This document shows, one piece after another, positions 47,290 through 58,734 of a stretch of DNA of 64,000 nt. The notes below the pieces were generated by a model, which made no database searches, was not told the origin of the DNA, and worked only from the letters and a program-made list of their open reading frames with translations. Position numbers and translations under genes: made by a program. Within the stretch, counting starts at the first letter, position 1. Every line of letters starts with the position of its first letter. The DNA comes from Ascaphus truei (Eukaryota; Chordata; Amphibia; Anura; Ascaphidae), in assembly GCA_036426205.1 (NCBI GenBank), contig CM071569.1:285756408-285820407 (forward strand). The letters run 5' to 3'.

Positions 47290-47850
47290 TTGCACACTGC
47301 ACACACTGCACACACTCACTGCACACACACTGCTCATTGCTCACACTGCCACACTGCACACACACTGCACACTGCACACTGCACACACACTGCTCATTGC
47401 TCACACTGCACACACTGACACACTGCACACACACTGCTCATTGCTCACACAGCACACACTGACACACTGCACACTGCACACACACAGGGAGGGAGGGGGG
47501 GAGAGTAGCGGGTCCCTCCGCTCAAGCCACAACCCCCCTCCCTGTCAAACCTCCCACCTCCCGCTCACCTCCCGCTCCGGCTCTTACACTTACTTACACA
47601 CACACTCAGACACTTACACACACTGACAGACACTCACACACACTTACAGACACTCACACACACTTACACACACTTACGCACATTCACGCACACTTACACA
47701 CACTCACGCACACTCACACACACTCACACACACTCACAGACACTCACAGACACTCACAGACACTCACACACACTTACACACACTCACACACACTCACAGA
47801 CACTCACACACACTCACACACACTCACACACACTCACACACACTCACGCT
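47290..47850. repeat. CACTG/CACTCACA microsatellite arrays
   Basis: 47,290-47,480 is a CACACTGCACACACTGCTCA-type array; 47,585-47,850 is an ACACTCACAGACACTTACAC-type array. A similar array recurs at 54,400-54,480, next to the other terminus of the TA insertion. Confidence 0.9.
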
Positions 47851-47859
47851 GAGCCATCA

Positions 47860-48691
47860 CGCGCGGTGGGGCCACATCTGGGATGCCCGTGTGATGTATT
47901 CAAATCTCAGGCCCTAATTGCTCGTCAAAAAGTACTTTATTCATGATGCTGTACAAGAACACGAAAATTGCTCAAATAATGCACACTCAGTAATACCAGT
48001 ATGTTGATAAGTCTGACAGCAGTTGACTTTGTGCATTATTTTACCATCAAGATTGAATGATGCATCCGGTCCACCCACGCCCCGAAGATGGCAACCCCAA
48101 AAATGCATCTCACTGGTGTTTTGGACCCTTCATAGATATGAGTCCTTTTTTTGGGAATGCAAGGTGGCAAATCTCTCCAGCATACAGTGACTCGTCATAA
48201 ATGCATCCTGAAAGGTTTTGCCACTGTCGATCCATCCTGTGCCTGGACCACTCTCTTGATCTTTGTTGCACGTCCTCTTACCGCTCTGGTAAATGACAAG
48301 AATAATTTTATAGGTACGTACAGTTTCTTAAACCCCCTTTTACCTCCTTTCCTGTCCAGTACTAACCTCACACGTCAATATTTCCATCCAATTTCTGCTC
48401 TCACATCTCTTGATGCTGGTCTCTGATACGGAGATATATGTGAGTTTTCCTGCATAGTGTCTTTGACCCTTGGGTGTCACTCTTCTTGCTTCATCATTGC
48501 TCTTTCACTTTTTGGTCAAACCAGAAAGTTGTCTCATACAGTGTAAAAGGAAGCAACAATATGCTACATGTCGGTCACAAGGTACAGTACATAATTCTGC
48601 TCAGCCTAAATAATTGGCTAAATCTATATATAATACTATAATACTTTAGTTATATAATATACATCAGCGATATAATTAATCCTGTATATAG

Positions 48692-48724
<33 letters not shown>

Positions 48725-49873
48725 ATATATATAATATATATCTCTCTCGACAGTAATCTGTTTTATTTATATATAGTGATATAAATAATAATAGATATAT
48801 TACAGTAATTAATTATCCTAAATCTCAATCGTTATTATATATTATATTCTATATTATATATCTTCTATTATATATATTATATATAGCTCTATATATATAT
48901 ATAATCTATAGGTACAGTAATATATTATTACATATCCACAGCGATAGCAATAATAATAGAATATAAATATAGTTATTTATCAATAACTCAAACAAGGCCG
49001 AAATATAACAAATTATAATATAAAATTACTGGACTTTATATGTTGGTTTATCATAACGTGTACAGTAAACTGTGTACTGAAATGGGGGGTTGTTGGTGCG
49101 TGAGTCTAATGAGTAATAATGAAGTGAGTTATATTCAAAAAGAGGTGCAACTCGACTTGAAATACTGAGAATGGAATTGATTATAGATTGTAAGAATGTA
49201 AATTATATAAATTGAGAAGGGAGGTGCAACACATAACAAAAATATTACGTACCTATAATCTAATAATTGCTAGGAAAATGGTTCTGTTCAAAATAAGCCA
49301 TCTAACCAATAAAAGTGCTATTGCATACTGCAAGGTTAAAAAAACATCTTCCAAATCTTTACTTACGCGGTATTACCTTGTGTCTCTTGAAATTTTGTGT
49401 CTTAATTACCGTGGCAGATAGCTCACGTGGCTGCTGGTACAAACGGGCAGAAGTACTACCCAGCGTTTGAATATCTGAATCCTTAGAAATCTTTTCAACA
49501 GGCATCTACGCTAGCGTGTAGCAAGAAATCAAGCACAAGAATGTATATTCTATGTTGAGTCCCGATGTGTATTCAAGTGTGCAAGTGAATCAAAAAATGG
49601 ATGGTGTATTTATACTTTAATGGGTCTCCCCAAAAATTACAGTACGCCCACTTGGTTAACCAACCTGCACCTTGTTGGCCACATGCACGTGAATTTTTTG
49701 GGTAGTCACAGTAGAGTAGCCCACTTTAACACCTGCACCTCAATCATACAGGGGACACAGTGTCGAAAGGTGACTCACATTGCATAGCTTCTGATCTGTT
49801 CTCAACCTTGCGTTTTTTCCCCCCCCCCCCCCCCCCTTGTCCAGTTACTGCATTGTCTTATACATTTTCATCC
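47860..49873. other. Unassigned, AT-rich in the middle
   Basis: Contains a (TA)n-rich segment at 48,660-48,920 and a 19-base C tract near 49,818. No gene is recognised. The short frames show no domain. Confidence 0.5.
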
Positions 49874-50065
49874 ATGGACAACCCCAATTCTACTGACGAA
49901 GGAACCACTCCTCTTCTGCCTTGCCTGCCGTCCAAAAAAGCAAAAGTCTGGAGACTTTTTCCATCCCATACAAACAACGCGAAAGGCCAAGCTAATACGA
50001 AAAAAACCTCTGACGACTCAAAGGCGAAGGCCCCCTTTAAGAAGAAATTGGCTGATCTTCATTAA
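49874..50065 (+). CDS. Small basic open frame, unknown
   Basis: ATG at 49,874 opens a 63-codon frame. The peptide is low-complexity and lysine-rich at the C-terminus (SKAKAPFKKKLADLH), ends 15 bases before MITE-D copy 2 and has no known domain. It could be a transposase N-terminal exon, or chance. Confidence 0.15.
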   Translation: MDNPNSTDEGTTPLLPCLPSKKAKVWRLFPSHTNNAKGQANTKKTSDDSKAKAPFKKKLADLH

Positions 50066-50079
50066 GCAAACTACACGGG

Positions 50080-50476
50080 CGACACACCTTTATTCGAGCC
50101 TCGGCTAGGTCCCGAATTCGGGTATACCGGGTGTATGAGGTGTTGTTACTGTTTTGCCGGTGCATTGACGTATTTTCCAGGCAGGGATTGAAGCATTTTA
50201 TTCCCACTGGCTGCAATACTGCACAGTATATATATATATATAATTTTTTTTTACTGCATTAACATTCATGAACTTTAGCCACTGGTGACGAACGCGAAGC
50301 ATTGCAGCCTATTAAATCACTAACATTATCATTTAAACAGATCAGCACCGCCCTCAATCAGGCATGAACCAGGCTGGGAAGGCAAACACAACGGGGCTTG
50401 TCAGAGGTGAGGACACGCGCATTCCAGGTATCTGCGAGTACCAAACTGGGCTATTTGCTCGAATAAAGTGGTGTCG
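50080..50476. mobile_element. MITE-D, copy 2 (inverted)
   Basis: Same terminal inverted repeats as at 37,805-38,189, in opposite orientation, with one extra C in the left repeat and one extra G in the right. It includes a TATATATATATA plus T-run centre. Confidence 0.7.
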
Positions 50477-50559
50477 CAGCAGTATGGATCCACCCAGCGA
50501 CGCTGGCCGCGCTCTCTCGAGCCCCACATTTACCTTTAAACTCTACTTACTGCACTCCC

Positions 50560-50995
50560 TCGACTACAGCTGCCGCTTCTTCTCTCCAGTGAACCCCCAG
50601 GACAGCCTCTCCCTTCTCCTCACTCCCGCGGACGCTGCTCTCCCCGGGAACCCACCTTTCATCATTTCAACACCTTCTCCTGCACTCCTCTACGACGCTG
50701 CGCTTCTCTCCAGGGACCCCAGGACACCCTTTTTTCCCCTGCTTCCCCGCTGCCGCTGCTCTCCCAGTGAACCCACATTTCACCTTCTTCCTGCACTTCC
50801 GCACGATGCTGCCGCTTCTCTCCAGGGAACCCCCAGGACATACCTTCTCCTGCTCTCCATGCTGCCACTGCTCTCCCGGAACCCACATTTCACTTCTTCT
50901 GCACTTCGTGACGCTGCCCGCCGCTTCTCTCGCGGAACCCCAGGACACGCTGCTCCTGCACTCACCTCGCGCGTCTCTCCAGGAAACCCTATCTC
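50560..50995. repeat. ~90-130-bp tandem repeat, four units
   Basis: Units contain CTGCCGCTTCTCTCCAGGGA, CCCCAGGACA and GAACCCACATTTCACC blocks. Length varies by indels. It keeps a 258-codon plus-strand frame open (50,364-51,140), which I do not take as a gene. Confidence 0.7.
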
Positions 50996-51129
50996 ACGCA
51001 CTCAGCACCCATCTCCTCATCTGTCCACAGCATCCCATGCCAAGATCCGCTTGTTTGACCGCATGCTGAATCGGCTTAGTGTCGATATCCCTGAGAACTC
51101 TGTGCTGGTAAGATATATCTTCTTTAAGA

Positions 51130-51915
51130 CCCCATGCTAAATCATTAGGGATCACACTGATGGAGAAGATGGATAAGCAGATGGAGAAGATGGATAAAAC
51201 GCCATGATGAGAAGATAGAGACTAACATTCTGGATACATAATTTGCTTGGAGTTCCTGCCCCTGTATCTCGGACACAGGGCAGGAGGGTGGCAGGGATGG
51301 GATGGATGGGGACATTTCAATTCACCTTACTCACCAAGCTCGACCACACTTCCATCCCGAAGAATAGTGTTCATGGATGCCGTTTGACGAGATTACATGA
51401 CACAACCGTCAAACAACCCACGCCGCCATAGACACACAGACCAGGCATACTTAACATGAGGAGGCTCCTCCCAACCACCTATCCTCCGGCCCGCTGCAAA
51501 GCACACCCCACTCACAGAATCCCCCCACCACACGTTTGCACTTGAGAATGATGCCCCGCCTCATCTTGCATGCAACTTGCCCGACCTGTCCAGCAACTCG
51601 GAGAAGTAATATGTTTTGCAAGTGGTGGTATAGCCACGTGAGCTACGAGTTGTACTGCGGGTGGCCCACAATTCAATTACGAAGGAGTCGCGTCAAAAAA
51701 GGCCCTTCTGAAAATTTAGAAGACTATTGTGGAGAAATGTGGGCACTACTATCAGTCCATTACAGAATCATTTAATGAAAATCATGAAGACTCCATAAAT
51801 GCAATTTTGCGGCATACAGGCATCGTCCCTTGAAGGACAGACGGTGGATCGATTGCCACGTGATTGTCGTCGTTCCCAGGTTGATTCATTTTGACTATAC
51901 AGGACTCCACCACGC
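51130..51915. other. Unassigned sequence inside the TA insertion
   Basis: Short open frames only. 51,170-51,200 carries two copies of GATGGAGAAGATGGATAA. No transposase domain recognised. Confidence 0.4.
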
Positions 51916-52215
51916 AATAAAAAAATGTTGATTGTTTTAAATTGTATTAATAAATAAAGGTTTTTACTAACACTATAAATGTTTTGACTTACGGTACTGC
52001 AATAAAAAAAGGTTGATTGTTTTCATTTCTATGAATACATAAATGTTTTTATTTACCCATACCTTGTAAATGTTTTTGACTTACCGTACTCCAAAAAAAA
52101 AATTTGATGTTTCAAATTGTTTAATAATAATTCTTTTTACTTACACCATACACCGTGAAATGTTTTGACTTACCGTACTCCCATAAAAAAATGTTGATTG
52201 TTTTAATGTTTAATT
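51916..52215. repeat. ~85-100-bp AT-rich tandem repeat
   Basis: Three to four units with AAAAATGTTGATTGTTTTAA and AATGTTTTGACTTACCGTAC blocks. Confidence 0.75.
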
Positions 52216-54345
52216 GTGTCTCCTTTTACAACAAAATACGTGTTTCTAGACATACAGTATGTACATAAGTAATGTTGGTTTATTAATTTACAGTAGTAAA
52301 CACAAGAATGTTGCGTTTCAACAAGGTTCCATGAGGCCATACTGACAGTACTGTACTGTATACTATAGGCAAGCACATTACTTAACATAAAAACAGTATT
52401 AAAACATACATCCCTGTATGAGTTAGAATACACATACTGTATACATGTAGAAATAAAGCATACTTTTATATTTTTGGGGTTTATTATACAGTACATTATG
52501 TTACAGTATTGTAGAATGTATGAAAAAAAACAGCAATACTGTGCAGGGTTTTCTATAAGCTCCCGTTATTCTTCTTAATCCATAAAAATGCACTGCCACT
52601 AGATTGTTGACTCTAGGTATGTGATTTTCAATCAGATTCATCATGTGGCAAAGCTCGTTACAAAAAGCTACATTATTCATCGAAATCCCTCCATTTGCCT
52701 TCTCTGCCTGATGACAAAGTTATATTTTTGAGAAAAATACAAGTTTACGGTAATTTTTGGTTCAAATTAGGCAGTCCGCGCGTAGAAGAAGTTCCCACAT
52801 TCAGTCACCACAATAACCTCGTCAGTCCCAACAATAATTTTCTCGGGGGGCGTCTCTTGTTCACATACAGTACACACATGTGCCTATCTGTGATGACACG
52901 CAGATGTGTTTTTCATCAACGAGGTCCTCAATGAGACATACAGTACGCATGCGCCTAGCTGTCCACCACTTGTTTCTATCTACAGTAGATAGCTGCTCAG
53001 CCAATGAATTGCTGGACTACATTTTCACGAATGGTGACAAAAAATTAGAACTAAATAACCATAAGAAAAGCGATTGATTCAAGAGAATCTCTTGACTGTG
53101 CCTTGATATTTGATATTTCAACAAAAGAATAAAATACGGCACCGTTAACTCACCATAGACTTTGCAATCAGTTGGGGCGCAACGCCCTGGCCACCAGTCC
53201 CCGTATCTTGATTAGACACGTAGTTGACAGGTGCCAGCAGCCTGCAAACACCGTCCTGTAGTACAGCTGATGGAGCAGGATATCTTTCTGTACTGCAAGT
53301 TTCTTTGTATCGTGTACGTGAAATCCTGCTCTGGCTGCAGGTATCCCATCCAGCCGGTGAAAGACAGCAGAGGTTTGCCGTTCCTCAGGTTTTTCATTCA
53401 CTGACGGTCGGAGACCGTATTGGAAGCCGGTTCTGGGCGCTGGTGCTGTCGCTGTGCTTGCCCTTAGAAGCTGACGAAACATTCGTATTGTGGTTTAAAA
53501 ACCGAACCTTTTCGCCTTTTGAATTCTCCATGATCACAGATACTGGAAAAATCTTGCACACACATAACAACCGCATACCCTCCTCTAACTCACGAGTGCG
53601 GATCACTACGAAAAAAACACGGATTGATACATAACTTTTCCTTATTCACAAACCTTCACACACGAGCAAGCTGGTGAAAATTGTAAAATATCATAATTTT
53701 CGATAACATATTGATCATTTGGCAACTGTGGCCATCTTTCACATCTGCTGCATGACTTGCCGGACCATATAACTAAGCTAACTTATGTCCGGGCTTTTGA
53801 ACACGTACTGCAGTGTGTACTCATCCTCGAATCTCTGTACAATAGAGACACCAGACACTGTGGCCTGAGTTTTTAAATATCAAACGCCTAAATTGGAGTT
53901 TTTGGAACACGACTGCGGTGGTGCACCATGTCGGACTCTCAGTACAATAAAAACCAGCCCTGTGCATGGTATTTTTTAATACTGTAGAACGCCAAATTGA
54001 TCTTTTGTAAACTTCTTAGTACAAGGTCAATTCACGATGGACCACTGTGGTATTTTTTAAACACCTGCATCGACTCATTACTGATGCACTTTAGTACACT
54101 GTATGGTACACATTGAAGTCAGTACTTCCGGATATCTGCCCCTGGCCGGCATCCGCGTAAGTATCGCACCCAATTAATCCGAACCATTATCATAAACAGA
54201 ATCAGGCACACGGGACAGCCGCATGGAGGGCGGCAGGATACGGCATGAATGTGGCATGACGTGTGAAGCACTGGCATTCTAAAAAGTCACGGGAAATAAC
54301 CGAAAATTTTATAAAAATAAAAGCGGGCCGTTAGCTGGTATATAT
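52216..54345. other. Unassigned sequence rich in TACAGTA motifs
   Basis: TACAGTA/TACTGTA heptamers are frequent between 52,240 and 54,110. The minus strand at 53,482-53,168 holds a 104-codon frame with no recognised domain. A decayed transposase body is possible but not shown. Confidence 0.4.
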
Positions 54346-54549
54346 ATACAGCAAGCCCCTTTATACGCCCTCGTATAACCGCGACACCGCGATTCGGTAG
54401 ACACTCACAGACACTCACACACACTTACACACACTTACACACACACTCAGACACTTACACACACTGACAGACACTTACACCAGCACCACCACCCGCTCCC
54501 CCCCCTCCTCCCGCGCAGGCAGCAGGAGCACCGGGCACGTGGAGGGATC

Positions 54550-54960
54550 TGAGGTAAGCGGCAACCTGAGGGACATCCCCGCTCCCATCTCCTGCCCTGC
54601 GGCCTGTCCCGCGGTGACAGGGGGAAGCGGGGACAGGAGGGACATCCCCGCTCCCATCTCCTGCCCCATCTCCTGCCCCGCGGCCTGTCCCGCGGTGACA
54701 GGGGGAAGCGGGGACAGGAGGGACATCCCCGCTCCCATCTCCTGCCCCGCGGGCTGTCCCGCGGTGACAGGGGGAAGCGGGGACAGGAGGGACATCCCCG
54801 CTCCCATCTCCTGCCCCGCAGGCTGTCCCGCGGTGACAGGGGGAAGCGGGGACCGGAGGGACATCCCCGCTCCCATCTCCTGCCCCGCGGGCTGTCCCGC
54901 GGTGACAGGGGGAAGCGGGGAGCGGAGGGACATGCCCGCTCCCATCTCCTGTCCCGCGGG
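54550..54960. repeat. 69-bp GC-rich minisatellite
   Basis: About 5.5 units beginning near 54,572, 54,641, 54,722, 54,791 and 54,860. The second unit carries a 12-bp internal duplication (ATCTCCTGCCCC). Each unit contains CCCGCGGTGACAGGGGGAAG. 69 bp is 23 codons, so frames stay open on both strands. Confidence 0.9.
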
Positions 54961-55649
54961 ATGAATATGCGCTTAAGCGGCGGCCATTTTTTTTTTCTCG
55001 CGACCCCGTTAGTAACGCGGTGGTCTCGGGGTGGACCCCGAGACCCGCGTTATAACGGGGTTTAGCTGTAATTGTTTAGATTGGTTAGTGGTTTAATTAA
55101 TTCATTGTTGATGTTGCTATTGATTGTATTGATTGGATTAGCTGGCTACTGTTTGTATTTAGTGAAGTGTGTTTTTTTGGAGTTTAGTTACGTTTTATTA
55201 TGGTGTGTCTTGTGTATTAATGTATTGTAATTAGGGTGCCCATTTAGTGCTATAGAGGCTTATTATTATATGGGTATGATGTACCACTATACTACTCAAT
55301 GGGTATAGGGTGGGTATAGTCAGTCCGGGGTGGGTGCTTAGGGCTCCCAGGTTTGTATCGGGTCAGGGTGGGTAAACCCCTTAATGACTATAGCGGTTAG
55401 TAACCGCTAAGGTGATTAAGGGGTTAGTGGCCATTATAATGTATTTATTATGTATATATGCTTTCTGGCAACGGAGGATAGAGGGACCTGGTGTTGTGGT
55501 AAGTAGAACTGTATTTATTTACTTTATTTATGTATGCTAATGCAGTGTTTAATAATGGGCAAATTATCTATTATCCATATCTGGATAATAGTTATTTTGC
55601 CCATTACTGTACTGTATGGGTTTGGGCGGAAGGGGGGGCGTGTATTGAT

Positions 55650-55977
55650 GTTTTTTTAAATATTTATTCATATACATTTCTTTCATAGTGTAGATGTGCA
55701 GGGGGTCTCCGGAGCTGAACCACGTTGGTTTTATGTCCAGGGACCCCTTGCTTCCCGAGATACAGGCTCCTTTATGGGGTGCCGGTATCCCTCTGCATTG
55801 AAATGTCCCGCGCCACGTGACCGTGCCATTTCCTTGCATAGGAGATACCGGCACCCCATAAAGGTGCCTGTATCTCGGGAAGCAGGGGGTCCCTGGACAT
55901 GAAACCAACGTGGTTCAGCTCCGGAGACCCCCAGCACCTTTACACTATTAAAGAAATGTATATTTAAATAAACAATT
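55650..55977. mobile_element. Foldback element with ~140-bp arms
   Basis: Arms 55,650-55,795 and 55,838-55,977 are inverse copies (blocks GGGTCTCCGGAGCTGAACCA and TTCCCGAGATACAGGC). The loop is about 42 bp. The GGGGGTCTCCGGAGCTGA block also occurs at 38,616-38,640. Confidence 0.75.
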
Positions 55978-56225
55978 TTCGGGCGACATTTCAACTGTGA
56001 GAGGCGGCTCTCTCAGAGCAGCTCTCTCTGTAGCAGAAATGAATCGCCAGTTCAGGCCTTTTCAGAGGCTCGATGCTGTCGCTGGCAGCAACTCGCCCGT
56101 TTTGGGCATTTTGCTATCACTGGTAATCGAGCCTTTCTGATTACCGTGATAGCAACGCCCAAAAAACGCCATTTTACATTCCCTGGCGATTTTTTTTTAT
56201 CAACCCTCTCTGAATAAGGCCCTGA

Positions 56226-56625
56226 GAGTTATCTCTCGTTTTCACATATGTCTTGGGCATAGAGTTAAGACAAATAATACATGGTTACAAATACAGTTGC
56301 ATAATGAGCAGGGTATACATTATATACAATGCAGAGTAAGAGATAATATATATTATAGGCGTATGTAACAGTTACAGACCAGATTAAAATGTGAGACAGC
56401 CTTAGATTTGAAAGAACTTAAACTGGTGGTGGATGTGAGAGACTCCAGTAGACTGTTCCAGTTTTGGGGTGCACGGTAAGAGAAGTAAGAGAAGGAGGAA
56501 CGGCCGGATACTTTGTTGAGCCTTGGGACCATGAACAGTCTTTTGGAGTCAGATCTCAGATGATAAGTGCTGCATGTGGTGGGGGTGAGGAGCTTGTTCA
56601 GATAGGCGGGTAGCTTGCCCATAAA
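56226..56625 (-). mobile_element. LINE (CR1/L2-type) C-terminal fragment
   Basis: The minus strand from 56,622 encodes the last 89 residues of a LINE polymerase (SSFSYFSYRAPQNWNSLLES then a SFKSKAVSHF block), a conserved C-terminal pattern of CR1-like pol. A 3' UTR with CTCAGGGCCTTATTCAGAG-adjacent sequence follows to 56,226. 5'-truncated and directly next to LTR-A copy 3. Confidence 0.6.
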
Positions 56626-56655
56626 GAATTTAAAGGCAAGTCAGGAAAGTTTAAC

Positions 56656-58453
56656 TTTGCACCTAGACTCTAGTGATGACAAATCTAGTTCTTTGAGCAT
56701 TTCGCAGTGATGTGTGTTGTAGTTGCATTGGAGAATAAAATGACAAAACTTGGTACTCAGATGGCACTTCTTAATTTTTCTTTTAGCCGTAGTAATAGTG
56801 AGTGGTTACTTGGGACAATAGGAGGAGTTATAGTGAGAGGTTATGTGGAGCAGTAGGAGGAGTTATGGGAAGAGGTTATATGAAGCAATAAGATATATAG
56901 GGTGCGGTTATAAGGAGAGGTTATATAGAGCAACTGGAGGAGCTACAGCGAGCAATTATATGGAGCGAGAGTAGGTGCTATAGGGAGAGTTTATATGGAG
57001 CCGTAAAAAGAGTTACTGTATAGGGGAAAGTAGTTTAATAGGGAGGCATTATATGGATCAATAGAAAGTTTTACAGGGAGCAGTTATATGGCGTAGTAGG
57101 AGGAGTTATAAGGAGAGGTTATTGGGACGGTGAAGTGGTACCCAGGCCAGTAAATAAAGGTAGTATGCCCGGCTGAGTGCCCCTGAGCCATATTGGGGAA
57201 ATGTGATTGTCAGCTCTTTGACACAGTAGTGGCAGTAACACTTTGCTGTTAATAAAAATGTCTGTGTGTCTCCCACCAGGAATAAGGTGGCGAGAATAAT
57301 GTTATTTCTATTGTAAAATGATTTCGATAGTGGTGTTTTCCTGTAACCACCAAAATGGTTTTAAAACCCAGCAGTCTGCAGCACAGCGCAAAGCGCATAG
57401 CGTTTGCCTAACTTCTGCTAGGAAGGTCCTAGCGCGCTGTGAGCGCTGGGAGAGTAAAACCAGGAAAAAGGTTATAACGTAATTTTTATCAAGTTTGATC
57501 AAAATTGATGAATGAAAGTCCCCCTATTTTAATGGTTCCAACATTATAGGTGTAAGGGGATTTTCATTCAGACGGCCGGAACAGAGGGATACACTCAAGT
57601 AGTAATTGCGGTACTTTGGAAATGTTTGGCAGGTAATTCCTGAGAGGTGAGCAATGCATATGTATCTAGGGCTTCTAAGCCCCCCCGCTGGTTTGGTTCC
57701 GCGATGTCTGGAAAAGTCCATACTTGATAGCATTAGTCGACTAAAAGTGTGAAGTGGGGAGGAGTAATTCAAGTGTCCCCCATCTTAGCAAATGGCCCAG
57801 ATGTCCGACCAGCTCAGACAAAATGTCGCCATGTAAGGGGGCTTCGTCTGTATGCAAAGCGGCGAAGGTGCGAGGTTCGCGCATGCCCTTAGCAAACTAT
57901 GAAGCCCTCTGCCAGGTTTTGCCAAGTATGGGCAATGCTGGGATAGGCGAGGTTATTATTCCCATGAACGAGATTGGCTGCAGAGGTTACAGATAGGGAT
58001 TTTTACTGCATAAAATCCCTGCAGCCGATCAGGAGTCAGATTAATCTAAGCTGGATATGAAACTTTGCAAACTCGTAACCCAAGTCAAGAGTTCATAAGA
58101 ACTAAGGAATCCAGAACTAATTCTATGGCGGTAGAACGAAGTAAGCAGCTGCGGAGGAGAAACAGGGGTTGCGAGAGGCGCCCATATCCAAAGACTGTTT
58201 TCGGCTTTATTTGCACACAACTCCCGCTCCTGGGAAATTGTGCCTAATGACTCTGTTTCTAAAGATTTCATTTTGGAGATAGAATATTTTGTTTTGCCCC
58301 GTCCCAGTAAGTGTATTTCAAGTGGGTTTTTTTTTTGCAAATAATCGTGTGTGTGTTCATTCTGTAAATAAATTACAATTTATTTTATCTCTTGCTTTGC
58401 TCAATCAAAGGATCCGGGTATTTTGGTGTTAAAAGTGCTGGTCTCCCGTGACA
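56656..58453 (+). mobile_element. LTR-A, copy 3
   Basis: Third copy of the 1.8-kb LTR, ending CCGTGACA, with the same internal GGAGTTATAG minisatellite (56,815-57,130). The primer site follows at 58,464. It is more diverged from the two palindrome copies than they are from one another. Confidence 0.7.
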
Positions 58454-58463
58454 GGTTTTTTTC

Positions 58464-58481
58464 TGGTGGCAGTGGTGGGAT
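58464..58481 (+). other. Primer-binding site, tRNA-Leu type (copy 3)
   Basis: TGGTGGCAGTGGTGGGAT, one base different from the site at 2,920. Confidence 0.7.
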
Positions 58482-58734
58482 CTGATTGAGTCTATGGTAT
58501 AGTGTCTTGCGGGATCCTATAGCATAGCAGGAGACTCGAAAGTTTCGAGCTCCCAAAGCAAGAGGTAGCATACACACGAATTGCAATTTTACGAGAAATA
58601 CAGTCACCCTTTTGTTCCCCTAAATATTTGCCTGCGGGTAAAACATGGAAAGGTGAGCAGAATGATTCCGGACTTAGGATCGTGGTCCGGTGTGAGAGTT
58701 ATGGACTTCCGACGGCTTGTCGTTCAAAGGTGCA

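Larger units (their letters stand above)
47219..55069. mobile_element. pogo/Tigger-like insertion with TA target duplication
   Basis: The termini are CAGCTAAACCCCGTTATAAC at 47,219 and its inverse at 55,069, flanked by TA on both sides. The undisturbed left arm of element F shows the corresponding unfilled site. CAG...CTG ends with a TA duplication fit the pogo/Tigger branch of Tc1/mariner. 54,346 carries a second, diverged terminus (CAGCAAGCCCCTTTATACGC), so the 7.85 kb may combine two copies. Inside are microsatellites, MITE-D copy 2 and tandem repeats. I cannot identify a DDE transposase frame. Confidence 0.65.
45642..55440. mobile_element. Large inverted-repeat element F
   Basis: The left arm (about 45,642-46,190) is the inverse of the right arm, which is split into 47,060-47,218 and 55,070-55,440 by the TA insertion at 47,219-55,069. 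Matching blocks run from the GCTAATGTGTTTTATGGTTA region to the ACCGCTAAGGT end. The centre (46,735-47,075) is itself partly palindromic. Discounting the nested insert, the element is about 1.9 kb. No transposase. The left end abuts the 3' LTR directly, so it may be incomplete. Confidence 0.65.

Noticed and set aside
53168..53482. 104-codon minus-strand frame with a mitochondrial-leader-like start
   Set aside because: Tempting (MFRQLLRAS start), but no recognised domain, stops in all frames soon after, and no splice support.
54475..54964. Frames of 141 and 156 codons on both strands
   Set aside because: 69-bp minisatellite (23 codons per unit) open on both strands; no gene features.
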